Shown: piece after piece, positions 1 through 11,530 of the stretch
Numbering within the stretch: position 1 is the stretch's first letter
Layout of the letters: every line of letters starts with the position of its first letter
Source of the DNA: Warburgia ugandensis
Lineage: Eukaryota > Streptophyta > Magnoliopsida > Canellales > Canellaceae
Length of the DNA: 64,000 nucleotides
NCBI GenBank assembly: GCA_035236585.1
Contig: CP141128.1
Location: forward strand, 23,961,618 to 24,025,617
Direction: 5' to 3'
Notes under the pieces: model-generated
What the model saw: the letters and a program-made list of their open reading frames with translations, nothing else
Databases searched by the model: none
What the model was told of the DNA's origin: nothing
Translations under genes and position numbers: made by a program

Positions 1-1544
1 TCAAGCTATTAGATGATCCTTAGCACAGGGTTTAACCACTTTAAGTGCTGGGAAGTCCCATGGTAGAATGTATGTCTAAGCACATTAAGTGTTGAGAATT
101 CCAAAGGATCAATGTCAATACATTACATGTTCTTGGAAGTCCTTTAAATAAAAGTCAAATCACTTCAAGTCATTGAAAGTTCCCAAACACAATTCTTTTC
201 AAGATAGTTAAGAATTGAAAAGTCTCAACACACAATGTCAAAACATTAAATGCCCTTGGAAGTCTCTAGGTGCAAAGTCAAATCACTTCGAGTCTTGGGA
301 TGTTCCTAAACACAATGTTTAAACTTTTCAAGCCGTTGGATGATCCTTTGTGCAATGTCCAAGCACATTAAGCACTAGGAAGGACCAACACACAATGTCA
401 AGACACTACATGCCCAAAAGTTCCTAGGCACAAAGTCAATCACTTAAAAGTGCTGGGAAGTCCCAAGGGAACAATGTCAAAACATTACATGTCTAGAAGT
501 CCCTAGACATAATGTTAAATCATTTTGAGTCTTGAGATATTCCCAAATACAATGGCTAGAATTTTGAAGCAATTGGAGATCCTTGGCATAGTGTTCGAGC
601 ACTTTAAATGTTGGAAAATCCCAAGTAATTGTGGCAAAAATATACATGTCCATGATGATCCCTGGGCAGAGAGTCAAATAGCTTCAAGTCTTAGGAAATT
701 CTAGACCCAATATCTAAACTATTTAAGCCAATGAGTAATCCTTAGAACAATGTCTGACCACTTTAAGCATAGGAAAGACCCAAGGCACAATGTCAAAAAA
801 TTACATATCCTAGGAAGTCCCTAGGCACAAAGTTAAATTACTTTGAATCTAGGAAAGTTTGCAAACACAATGTTTAAAGTTTTCAAGTTGCTAGATGATT
901 ACTAGTACATTGTCTTAGCACGCTAAGCTCTGGAAAGTCTTAAGGTACAATGTCAAATAATTACATGACCAAAGAAGTCCCTGGGCGCAAAGTCCAATCA
1001 CTTTGACTCCTTTGATAGTTTCCAATTCAATGTTTAAAATTTTTAAGTCATTGCATGATCCTTGGTGAATGTCTAAGCACATTAAAAGCTGGGAAGTCTG
1101 AGGACACAATAGAAACATTGCATTCCCTTTGATGTCCTTAGGCACAAAGTCAAATCACTTCAAGCCTAGGAAAATTCCCAAACATAATGTATAAACTTTT
1201 CAAGCCATTGGATGATTCTTGGTACAATATTAGAGCCTTTTAAACACTAGGAAGTCCTAAAGCATAATGTTAAAACATTACATGCCCTTGGTAGTTCCTA
1301 GCTATAAAAAAATCACTTCAAGCCCAAAAAGTTCCCAAACACAATGTTTAAACTTTTCCAGCCGTTGGATGATACTAGGCACAATGTTAGAGTAAGTTAA
1401 GTGCTGGGAAATCCAAAGACACAATGTTAAAACATTACATGCTCTTGGAATTCCTAAGGCACAATGTCAAATAACTTGAAGTCCTGGAAAGTTCCAAACA
1501 TTACATGCCCTTAGAAGTCCCTAGGCATGTACTCAAACCACTTC
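1..1544. repeat. 160-bp higher-order satellite, forward block
   Basis: Tandem repeat with a unit of about 160 bp. The marker CACAATGTCAAAACATTA, with variants, recurs near 231, 391, 631, 786, 946, 1105, 1263 and 1420, so successive units are 155-160 bp apart. Each unit consists of four related 40-bp subunits. All four open with CACAAWGT and close with a GGAAGTCCC-like stretch; their middles differ (ACATTACATGCCC, TCACTTCAAGTC, CTTTTCAAGCC, GCACATTAAGTGC). The step from 391 to 471 is 80 bp, exactly two subunits short, and the part after 1460 also lacks two subunits, as expected from unequal exchange in the 40-bp register. Short open frames here follow the period and are not genes. Confidence 0.9.
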
Positions 1545-2318
1545 AACATTGTGACAAGGACCATCCAACAGCTTGAAAAGTTTAGACATTGTGTTTGGGA
1601 ACTTCCTAATTCTCAAAGTGTTTCTACTTTGTGACTATGAATTTCTGGATTTGTAATGTTGACATTTTGCCTTGGACTTTCGAGCACTTAACATGCTAGG
1701 ATGCGCCAAGGAACTTCCAATGGCTTGGAAAAGTTTTGACGTCTTTGGGAACAACCTAGGACTCAAAGTGTTTTTAACTTTGTGTCCAAGGACTCCCAAG
1801 GACATGTAATGGTTAAAGTGGTTAGACAATGTGCCAAGGATCATCCAATGGCTTGAAAAGTTCAGAACTTGAGTTTGGGAACTTTGAGGACTCAAACTAA
1901 TTTGATTTTATGCTTAGAAACTTTCAATGATCCATTTTGACAATGTGCCCTAAGACTTCCTAGCTCTTAATATTCTTGGACATTGTGCCAAGGATCATTT
2001 AAGGCCATGAAAAGTTTAGGCATTGTGCTTAGGAACCCCCCAATACATGAAGTGATCTGACAATGTGCCTAGGGCTTCCAAATGCTTGTATTATTTTGGT
2101 ATATTTCCTTGGGACTTCCTAGCACTTAACTTGCTCAGACAATTGACCAATGACCATGCAATGGATTTAAAAGTTTAGTAATTGTGTTTGGGAACTTGCT
2201 AGGACTTGAAGTTGTTTGACAACATGTCTTAGGACTTCCAAGGACATTGTGCCTTTGGACTTTCCAGCACCTAATGCGCTCAGACATTGTCCCAAGGATC
2301 ATCCAATAGCTTGAACAA
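1545..2318. repeat. 160-bp higher-order satellite, inverted block
   Basis: The same four-subunit repeat continues in reverse complement. GCTTGAAAAGTTTAGACATT near 1573 is the complement of the forward subunit CACAATGTTTAAACTTTTCAAGC, and the order of subunits is reversed as well. About five units are present. The array stops near 2318, where DNA shared with position 40493 begins, so this is also the left edge of the helicase-pseudogene duplication. Confidence 0.88.
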
Positions 2319-5300
2319 GTGTATCTTACTGAAATATATTATTGCCTGTTCTTGCATTTGTCATCTATGCAATGTAAAAATCCATTCCACACTTGAAATA
2401 TACATTGTTGCTTTTACTAGTAAATGCCTGGGTGGTTTGGTTTGTTTAACAGGTATAGTTGTAGACCATTTCTATTACGCAATCTATTAGAACTAGGATT
2501 TAAAGAACCAACACCTATCCAAAGGCGGGCAATTCCAGTCCTCTTATTAGTATGCTCTTCTATTTAACCAATTATTTCTTACGACACTGTCTGCTTGTGG
2601 CCTCAAACTTGTATTTCTTTCTCTTTTTTTTATAGATTTTCTATACTAGTTTTGGATTTTCCTTTTGCAAGCAATCTTTATCATATGTATTTTGTAATTT
2701 AAGAATTTTCTTTAGTGGCTGTTGCTAAATTGTTTTAGGGATGAGAATGCTTTGCTTGTGCACCAACAGTTTTTGGCAAGACTAAGAGCTTTTATATTGC
2801 CTATACTTATGAGACTCAAGGTACTTACTAATACCTAAGAAATATATGGTGCAAAGGTAACTTTGTAAAATCCTTTCTTTATTTTTCTCATGTGAAATCA
2901 GACAAGGTCAAAAAATGGTGTTCAAGTTATAATTCTTTGTCCTACATGAGAATTAGCTAGACAAACAACCAGAGAATGCAAGAAGATGGTCAAAGGAAAG
3001 AAACTTTACATTAAATTAATGACCAAGAAACTTGTCAAATCTATTGATTTCAAGAAAATACCTTGTGATATACTTGTGCCCACACCGCTTTTCTTATAGT
3101 TTTCTATGCACAAAGCTTGATCTATGCAGGTATGTGCTACATATCTTTGTGGGCGCTCTCTGCATTGTCAAGATCTAGTCATTTATGTGTAGAGTAATGT
3201 AAGTTTTGTGATATTTGTATATATATTTATCTTAGCTATAATGCAAAGGCAATTGGATTTAGAAGTTTAGCATGCTTTATGTTGCTTTCTCTTTTGTAGA
3301 AATATAAACCATCAATAAATATATTTGTCTACAGGTAACTAAAAGCACCCAAAATATAATGATTGTAAGAGATCCTTCACTTTAGAAGCCAGATCTACAC
3401 TTATTTATGTTTTATAGACCTCTTCGACCTTGACCTTAAATTTTTGAAACTTGCATATTTTCTACTCTATTCTTCTGATTGTTACTCATATCTATTCAAG
3501 ATCCTTATAAGTCTAAGTTTTCCTAAGATTGTGTCCTTGATCTATGGCCTGTCCTGGTCCTTCAAAATGTTAGTTTAACTTGGGATGATTTTTCATATCG
3601 CCAATATTACAAAATTCACCTATTTGAGAAATTTGATTAGAGCAAGCGCTATCTTGCACAAGTTTATATAGTCTTGATTTGTTTCAAAAAAATCTCAAAC
3701 CACAAATGCTCACAAAGAAGTAGAGAAAAATGAAAAAGATAAAATACTAAACAATTGCATGCCCATTCATAAGCTTTTCTGGGCTGCTACATGCTTTTAC
3801 TCTTTGCCTTGCCTCTTGGCTTATGAGATCCAAATTCAAAAGCAATACAAAAGTTTGAATTTTAGGAAAGAAAATAAAGTGAGTTAGTATTTGACTAATG
3901 TTAGTTGTTTGGATTGATTCTTCATAAAAGCTTTTTTCCCTAGAACCACCTGCTAAGTGAAGAGGCTTGATAATAAATTTAAGTTTGACTAGGTGATGGT
4001 GAAGTGATACCTAAGTCTAGTCTTACATAGTTAAAGCATACGTTGAGCTAAACTTATCAAATAGGCAGATCAGTTATTTTGTAAATCATTTATTCTTGAG
4101 CAATGAAGAAAGCATTACTAAACAAAGTAAGGCAGTACCAATAGAAAAGTGGAACTCATTTTTGGAAACATAGTTGCAATGCAACAAGGTAAGAAGTAGA
4201 GAAACCAAAAATGTCAATGGTCACTGGAAGGGTCTATTGAAAGATAAAGAGCACTTCTCTTGGGATCCGCTCTTGTTAGGACCTACACCTCATTAGCAAA
4301 CAGTTCATCTGCTAGTAAACATCATAACCACTAATCATGTCAGCCACCTTGTTGAGATAATGAGCAGCTCTTCAAGGAAATACTTGTTATGCTGCATCCA
4401 TCTGATAACATTTTGGAGTTGCCTTTGACAACAAATAAGTAAGAAGTAAAAATTTCAAGAACTTAATATCCTATGTGTGAATCTAAACCCCTTGTTAGGT
4501 AGAATCTATTTAATTCTAATGCTCACTTCAATTTTATTTTCTTTTGAACTACTATTGTGTTCCTTTTAAGCTCAATAACATGAGTTAGAGTTGAACTAGG
4601 TCAGCTACTATAGGGTAATGTCATATCATTACATCTTGAGACATTATTCCTACTTGCTTCTAGACTTCATGTTTAATGATGCTCCTTTTAGTAATTGCAA
4701 ATCTAATCTTGAGAAGAGTCACTCATGCAAAATATAGTGTACTTCAATACTGTGTTTCTTGAAAGGGTTGTTGTTGAAGTTATGTGAAAATGGTAATACT
4801 ATGTAGATGACTGAAAAGAAACAACTTATTTTTGGTGATTGTAAATTGTTTCCTGTGGCCGACTTTATATGAAGATTTTGCATCTAGCAGTAATGGGAGG
4901 AAGCTTGTATACTAAAATAGTATAGTTGAAAATAATACAGTGATTAAATAAAAGTTTGATATGCAATGGTTGGTTATTAATCACATTGACATTGTAAACT
5001 AATATGGGCACAAGCCATGATAACTAAACATTCACTTGTAAATTTAAGATCATATTGGTGTTGCATGCACCAATTCTTTGATTTCCTATTGCAATACTAT
5101 TTCACTGCATGAAGTTTGAATATTGTCGCAGAGTGCCCTGGAACATTCATATACCTAATAACATTGCATAAGAACATCAAGAAAGAATTCAAAAAGCATA
5201 TGCCTAGTTTGCTGGCAATGGAGTGGTGTTATATAAAATAGGATGTTGATTTATTGCACTCCTTTGATGGAGAAACTTGGAGAAGAATAACCTTGAAATG

Positions 5301-5744
5301 GTATATTGTAATTGTTTTCCTATTGTGGTTTTGTACAAGGTGGAGTACCTTGTCTTGGATGAATCTAATAAGCTATTTGAGCTGGGTTTTGTACAATAGA
5401 TTGATTCTATGGTCAAAGCATGCTCAAATCCTTCAATAATCAAGTCACTATTTAGTGCTACTTTACCTGATTCAGTTGAGGAACTTGCACGCACAATAAT
5501 GTGTGATGTTGTTCCGGTTATTTTGGGTGGAAAGTAAGTATGAGATGTGAATTGAACTTAAAATTCCCTACTTGATCTCTGAAAAATGATGTGCTGTAGA
5601 CCTATGCACTTTTTATTGTCCAATTTGGTAGTCCATAAGTATTCTCTAACTTAAAAATGTTTTGATAGGAATTCTACCTTAGAACTCATAAAGCAAAAAA
5701 TTGTTTTTATTGAAAGTGAGGAAGGAAAACTACTTGCACTATGA
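2319..5744. repeat. segmental duplication, copy A
   Basis: This stretch is repeated, in the same orientation, at 40493-42517 plus 47283-48530. Homology starts at GTGTATCT (2319 and 40493) and ends just after the last helicase exon. Copy B lacks about 140 bp matching 4098-4237 and about 95 bp matching 4310-4405, and carries about 50 extra bp near 41430. The 4.8-kb LTR element in copy B sits at the point equivalent to about 4508-4513 here, so copy A preserves the empty site. Confidence 0.9.
2453..5744 (+). pseudogene. RH57: DEAD-box RNA helicase RH57/ROK1-like pseudogene, copy A
   Basis: Decayed, intron-containing relic of a DEAD-box helicase of the ROK1/DDX52/plant RH57 family, which acts in small-subunit ribosome assembly. 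Exon-like blocks: 2453-2549, Q motif with ELGFKEPTPIQRRAIPVLL; 2739-2821, motif I, frameshifted and reading APTVFGKT; 2907-3129, motif Ia ELARQTTRECKK and KKIPCDILVPTPL; 5341-5533, motif II as LVLDESNKLFELGF and motif III as LFSATLPDSVEELARTIM; 5669-5744, LIKQK and SEEGKLLAL. Splice-like signals flank the blocks (AG before 2453, GTATGT after 3129, GTAAGT after 5533). Stops: TGA at 2742, TGA at 2947 in place of the Arg of PTREL, TAG after FVQ near 5397, TGA at 5742. The first helicase exons and all exons beyond motif III are missing. Motif II ends in Asn where the family has Asp. Confidence 0.85.
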
Positions 5745-6235
5745 CAACAGGAATGTACATGAAATGGAAAAGGAAACAAGTGAATTAGCAGAGATGATAA
5801 TGTTTGGGAAGAAGATAAAGCAGAAGGAGAAAATGTCTGGTAACTATTTTAGGTGATTTTGTGAGTTGCGGACATGGGCTTATCTAGTTGATTGACATGT
5901 GGTAATTGTTTACGGAAGTAGTAGAAGGATTTAGTGCTTTTAAGAATTTAGAGTCTATAGCAATAGTTGAGAGAAATTAAGATGCGAAGGAAGAATCTGC
6001 TTTAGAGAAGAAAAAGTTGAACAAATAGCTTAAGGTTGTTGGTTTTTTTTTTTTTTTTTTCCTTAATGACCTATAGCTGAGTAAAAGATTGTAATAGTTT
6101 CATGTTAGTTTTCTATTTTTCAATCTTGTTTTCATAGATTTCAGCAAGATGCAATTTTGTGTAAGAAGTAAGGAATTCATATCTCTGGTCATGATGTTCC
6201 ATTCCACTTTAAAACTTTTTAGAGTTGAGCTTAAG
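5745..6235 (+). pseudogene. possible RH57 N-terminal fragment
   Basis: Downstream of copy A the translation at 6140-6225 reads DAILCKK, a stop, then GIHISGHDVPFHFKTF. This resembles the linker just before the Q motif in RH57-type helicases (a KK..IHVSG..VP..F pattern known for the family). Upstream, 5930-6020 gives EGFSAFKN and a charged ESALEKKKLNK run, also plausible for the helicase N-terminus. An N-terminal piece lying 3' of the catalytic core cannot belong to copy A in normal order, so it would be the start of a second head-to-tail copy or a rearrangement. Identification rests on a short match. Confidence 0.4.
6043..6060. repeat. T18 homopolymer
   Basis: Uninterrupted run of 18 T. No LINE or SINE body is recognisable next to it, so it is recorded only as a simple repeat. 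Confidence 0.95.
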
Positions 6236-8599
6236 GTATCCCTCCCCTTTCAGGTTTGTGGTACCCTTGCATCTTGGTGCCATTTCCTTTTTCATCATAA
6301 TATTTTTCTCTTTCTACCTCTGTCTCAATTTTTTAGTAGTTGTGCTGTCATTATCTCCTACCTTGCTTTGTTGAAAAAAGCAGCTGTGAACTGGTACTTT
6401 AAATGCATGTTTTTTATCCACTTTTTTGTTTAGATTACTGCAATCTTCTAGTATAACTTCTTCTCTTATTTCTCTATGATATCATCACCATTCAAAAAAA
6501 ACTTAGCTATCCAATTTTCTTGGAATTACTATAGGAATTGTGGCTGGAGATAGCCCACCTCTTGGGTTGGTGGTTGTGGTCTGAGGTGCTTGGATACCTC
6601 TTACTAGGTGATGCATTTGGTAAAATGTCCTTAAGATAATCAATGTAGTGGCATGGCTTCATTCCTTGCAACCCAAGAACTAAGAGAGGAAGCAATCAAG
6701 AAGAAGTATTGAAAGTTGTCTTTACATGATGATGTTAGTTTTCCAATTACGAATATCAAAAAATGGTTGCAAAGAAATTGCAGTTGCTACTGTTGCTAAC
6801 ATTATTGATGTTACTTTACTTTTGGTTGTATTTTGGAGGATAACCTAAGAACCTACTCATGAATGCATGTGTACAGTGGTTTTGTGAAGTTGGAGTTTGT
6901 TTCCTAGTTGGGAACTTTCATAGGAGAAATAGGATGGAATTACTAAAGAATAATGAAAAGAGGAGGGATGCCAAATTGTTCTTGGATCAAATACAAACTT
7001 TAAAGAATTGAAGTACAAATGAATAATTTTGTATTAGACCAATGAAGCTAAAAAGATTCATACATGATGTGATTAGAAGCCCCTAATCTAGCAACTCGAG
7101 GTGACAATTGATGAGCAACAAGACGCTTAGTGTTTCCTCAATTAGCCAAGGTGATAATTGAAACCTAAAGAGTTGAATGGTGGGAAGCATAAGCTCAATG
7201 TTTTCTAAATTAGACAAGTGGAAGTGGTTGCAAAAGCATGGTCTTTTGATTGCTTATAATGCCTTTCATAGCCTTATTATAATCATCATGTAAGAGCATA
7301 GTTAAATTGCCTGTGGAAGTACCAGTTTTCTGATTTTTCTTAGGACCCCATAGGAACATGATCAGCCCAAACAGGCATTCCAAACTTGTTCCAACTGCTC
7401 TTAGTTATATTATTAGTTCCCCATGATGTATATACATCATATCACAATGTCTACCTTTTCCTAACCGCTTTAAGCACAGGCAAGCTATACATTACTTTCG
7501 ACATATCCTCTACGGCATCATCTTGATGCACAAAGGTGATGTAGATGGACCAATCACCAACACCAACACCTAGAGATTAGAGGATATAAATGTGGCAATA
7601 CATTGAAGACAATAATATTTGTCATGGAGAAGAGATAGCTCCATGCTAGCAAGATTTGTTCCCCAAATGGAATTGAATTGTGAAATGAGCCTAGATTGTT
7701 CTTGCAACTGCAAACTATTCTTCTTGTTTCTTTAAGAAATGAGGTTTACAGTTCAAGGGCCGATAGCACTTAATTCTTTGGATATACCATGTTGGACATT
7801 GTGAATACATGCCTACACTGTTGTTTGACGTTTACAGTTCAAGAGTATAAGCACCTATTTTTTCTTGTTCTTTTATATTGAGAAATTGGAAGATCCAAGT
7901 CATCATCTGGTTTCCTATATTAGGTACTCATCATACTTATCATAGGTAATGACAAACTTCAAATTCCATCTGGTAGAAGGCCAGCATCACAAAATTAAGC
8001 TCAATTGGATCCATTTAACTTCATAAGCCTAAGCATTTAGAATTGTAAAACTGGCTTCACTTTCAATGTATTATGAATTAAAACATTACAAAATAGCACA
8101 TAAAAATTGTAGCTAAAAAATCACACAATGAGGACACACAAATAGTTGCACGACAATTGCAACTACCAAAGCATAGAAACTAAGCATCAAATGAAGTGAC
8201 AAAAGCTGTTTGTGCATCTTAATGTAAACAAAAAAGGGAAGAAGACATGATCTCATAAAAGCAGAAGAGCACTTAAACTTGACAAACAATGAAAGCACAT
8301 AGCTACTCAACTGTCAAAATAGGGTGTCAAATACTAATAGAAAAAATTGGATCCAAACAAGCTACTTAAGTCAGTCCTCTATATTCATTATATTCCTTCA
8401 TCTTTGAATATCTTGACATCTCTTGAATTACAATTGTGCTACTATTTCTCCTTGATTTTGTCATTAAAAGAAACATCAGAGAACACTTGTGGTCATAAAA
8501 CATTGAATAGTTCGTGGATTTGTGTGCACAGAGAAAATAAAATAAAATCAAGTCTTCTTATGCAATGAACACTGAGCATGGTTTCAAATATAAAATATA
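6236..8599. other. AT-rich DNA with no supported gene
   Basis: About 2.4 kb of low-complexity, AT-rich plant-type noncoding DNA. The short open frames (for example 6507-6695 minus, 8113-8310 minus, 8347-8568 plus) show no domain, no codon bias and no splice-linked partner. No terminal repeats or tandem structure stand out. Confidence 0.6.
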
Positions 8600-8694
8600 C
8601 ACTAAGAGAGAAACCAAGAATTTGAGGACATCTCGAGAAATAGAAAGGAGAGAACGAGAAGAGGGGAGGAGAGAGTAAATAAAGGAGAGAGAAG
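8600..8694. repeat. GA-rich purine tract
   Basis: Nearly all-purine stretch (runs such as AGAAGAGGGGAGGAGAGAG) directly before the first 176-bp satellite unit. It may be a simple repeat bordering the array or a GAGA-type element; nothing in the sequence decides. Confidence 0.6.
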
Positions 8695-11530
8695 TAACAA
8701 AATATTTAATTTTACACAAGAAAGAACAATTTCACATTCCAATTATTTTAAAGTATAAATTGTACACATATCCCTATATTTTGAGTATTTTAATTTTAGA
8801 AATCACTTAATTATCTCTAATTAGGCTTAATTCTACTATTTTGAAGGTCCAAAATACAAATGTAAAAAATAAACAAAATACCTAATTTTATTCAAGAAAG
8901 TGCAATTTTAGATTCCAACTATATTAAAAGATAAATTGTATACATATCCCTATATATTTAATATTTTTGTCTTAGAAATTACTTAATTATCCCTAATTAG
9001 GCTTAATTCTACTATTTTGAAGGTCCAAGGTACAATGTAAAATATCTAATTTTGTACAAAAAAGAGCAATTTCACATTATTTAATTTTGCACAAAAAAGA
9101 ACAATTTCACATTTCAACAATATTAAAAAATAAATTGTATACATATTCTTATATTTTGAATATTTTATTCCTAAAAATCACTTAATTATCACCAATTAGG
9201 ATTAATTCTTTCATTTTGAAGGTCCAACATACAAATGTAAAAAATGCACAAAATATCTAATTTTACACAAGAAAGAGATATTTCATTCCAACAATTTTAA
9301 AAGATAAATTGTAAACATATCCCTGTATTTTGAATATTTTGGTCCAAAAATTATATAATTATCACTAATTAGGCTTAATTCTACTATTTCAAAGGTGCAG
9401 GTTACAAATGCAAAAAAGGCACAAAATATATAATTTTACACAAGAAAATGCAATTTCACATTCTAACTATACTAAAAGATAAATTGTTTACATTTTCCTT
9501 TATTCTAAATATTTTAGTCATAAGAATCACTCAATTATCACTAATTAGGCTTAATTCTACTATTTTAAGGGTGCAGGTTACAAATGTAAAATATGCACAA
9601 AATATTTAATTTTACACAAGAAAATTCAATTTCACATTCTAACTATACTAAAAGATAAATTGTATACATAGCCCTTTATTTTGAATATTTTAATCACAGA
9701 AATCACTTAAGATAAATTAAGTAATTTATCTTTTAGTTTATTTAGAATGTGAAAATTTACCATTTTAAAATGCAATTTCACATTCTAAATAAACTAAAAG
9801 ATAAATTGTATACATATCCCCTTCTTTTGAATAATTTAGTCATAGAAATCACTTAATTATCACTAATTAGGCTTAATTCTACTATTTTAAAGGTCTACCT
9901 ACAGATGTAAAAAATGCACAAAATATCTAATTTTGCACAAGAAAGGCTTAATTCTACTACTTTGAAGGTCTAGGGTACAAATGAAAAAAATACACAAAAT
10001 ATGCAATTTTACACAAGAAATAGTAATTTCACATTCCAACTATATTAAAAAGATAAATTGTATACATATCACTAAATTTGGAATATTTTAATCCTTGGAA
10101 TCAAATAATTTTTACTAATTGGGGTTATTTCTACTATTTTAAAGGTCTAGGGTACAAATGTAAAAAATTGTCCAAAATATTTAATTTTACACAAGAAAGT
10201 GCAACTTCACATTCTAACTATATTAAAAGATAAATGGTATACATATCCCTTTATTTTGAACATTTTAGTCATAGAAATCACTTCATTTTTACAAATTAGG
10301 ATTAATTCTATTGTTTTGAAGGTCCATGGTACAAATGTAAAAAATGCACAAAATATCTAATTTTACACAAAGACATTCCAATTATATTAAAAAGAGAATT
10401 GTATACTTATCCTATATTTTGAATATCTTATTCTTTAAAATTACTTAATTATCATTAATTAGGCTAAATTATACTGTTTTTAAGGCTTAGGATGTAAAAA
10501 AATGCACAAAATATCTAATCTTACACAAGAAAGTGCATTTTCATATTCCAACTATTTTACGAGTAAATTGTATATATATTCATATATTTTGAATATTTTA
10601 GTCTTAGAAATCACTTAATTATCACTAATTTGGCTTAATTCTATTGTTTTGAATGTCCACGATACAAATGCAAAAATGGACAAAATATCTAATTTTACAC
10701 AAGAAAGAACAATTTCACATTTCAATCATTTTAGGAGATAAATTATATACATATCCCTATATTTTGAATATTTTTGTCCTAGAAATCACCTAATTATCAC
10801 TAATTAGGCTTAATTTTACTATTTTGAAGAAAAAATATCTAATTTTACACAAGAAAGAGTAATTTCAGATTCCAACTATTTTAATAGATAAATTGTATAC
10901 ATATCCATAAATTTTGAATATTTTAGTCTTAGAAATCACTTAATTATCACTAATTAAGCTTAATTTTACTATTTTAATGGTTCAAAATACAAATCTAAAA
11001 AATGCACAAAATTTCAAATTTTATTCAGGAAAAAGTAATTTCAGATTCCAACTATATTAAAAGATAAATTGTATTTTTATCCCTATATATTGAATATTTT
11101 TTCTTAGAAATTACTTATTTATCACTAATTAGGTTTAATTCTACTGTTTTGATGGTCCAGGGTACAATGTAAAATATCTAATTTTGCCCACGAAAGAGCA
11201 ATTTCAAATTATCTAATTTTGCACATGAAAGATCAATTTCACATTTGACTATATTAAAAGATAAATTCTATACATATCCCTATATTTTGAATATTTTAGT
11301 CTTAGAAATCATCTAATTATCACCAATTACGCTTAATTTTTTCACTCTGAAGGTCTAGTTTACAAATGTAAAAAATGCACAAAATATCTAATTTTACACA
11401 AGAAAGAGCAATTTCATATTCCAACAATTTTAAAAGATAAAGTGAAACATATCCCAATATTTTGAATATTTTGATCTAAAAATTCACTTAATTATCACTA
11501 ATTGGGCTTAATTTTTCTATTATAAAGGTC
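8695..11530. repeat. 176-bp AT-rich satellite, forward
   Basis: Tandem array with a period of about 176 bp: ATCACTAATTAGGCTTAATT occurs at 9361 and again at 9537. Each unit contains, in order, a CTAATTAGGCTTAATTCTAC block, GAAGGTCCAGGGTACAAATG, ATGCACAAAATATCTAATTT, ACACAAGAAAGAGCAATTTC, AGATAAATTGTATACATATC and TATTTTGAATATTTTAGTCT. Units are diverged and several are truncated. Length and A+T content fit a plant centromere-type or pericentromere-type satellite. The array stops in mid-unit at AAAGGTC, where the LINE tail begins, and resumes in register at 24449. Confidence 0.92.
9723..9807. repeat. perfect 32-bp inverted repeat in satellite
   Basis: Arms 9723-9754 and 9776-9807 are exact reverse complements (32 of 32) around a 21-bp loop (9755-9775). 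The arm is the satellite segment from TTTCACATTC to AGATAAATT, so this is a short local inversion of part of one satellite unit. Confidence 0.93.

Noticed and set aside
477..1895. Minus-strand open frames of 66-86 codons in the 160-bp satellite
   Set aside because: They follow the repeat period and share the same composition; no domain and no start context.
1..2318. Regularly spaced repeats that could look like a CRISPR array
   Set aside because: The 40-bp blocks are contiguous and related to each other; there are no unique spacers, and the context is a plant genome.
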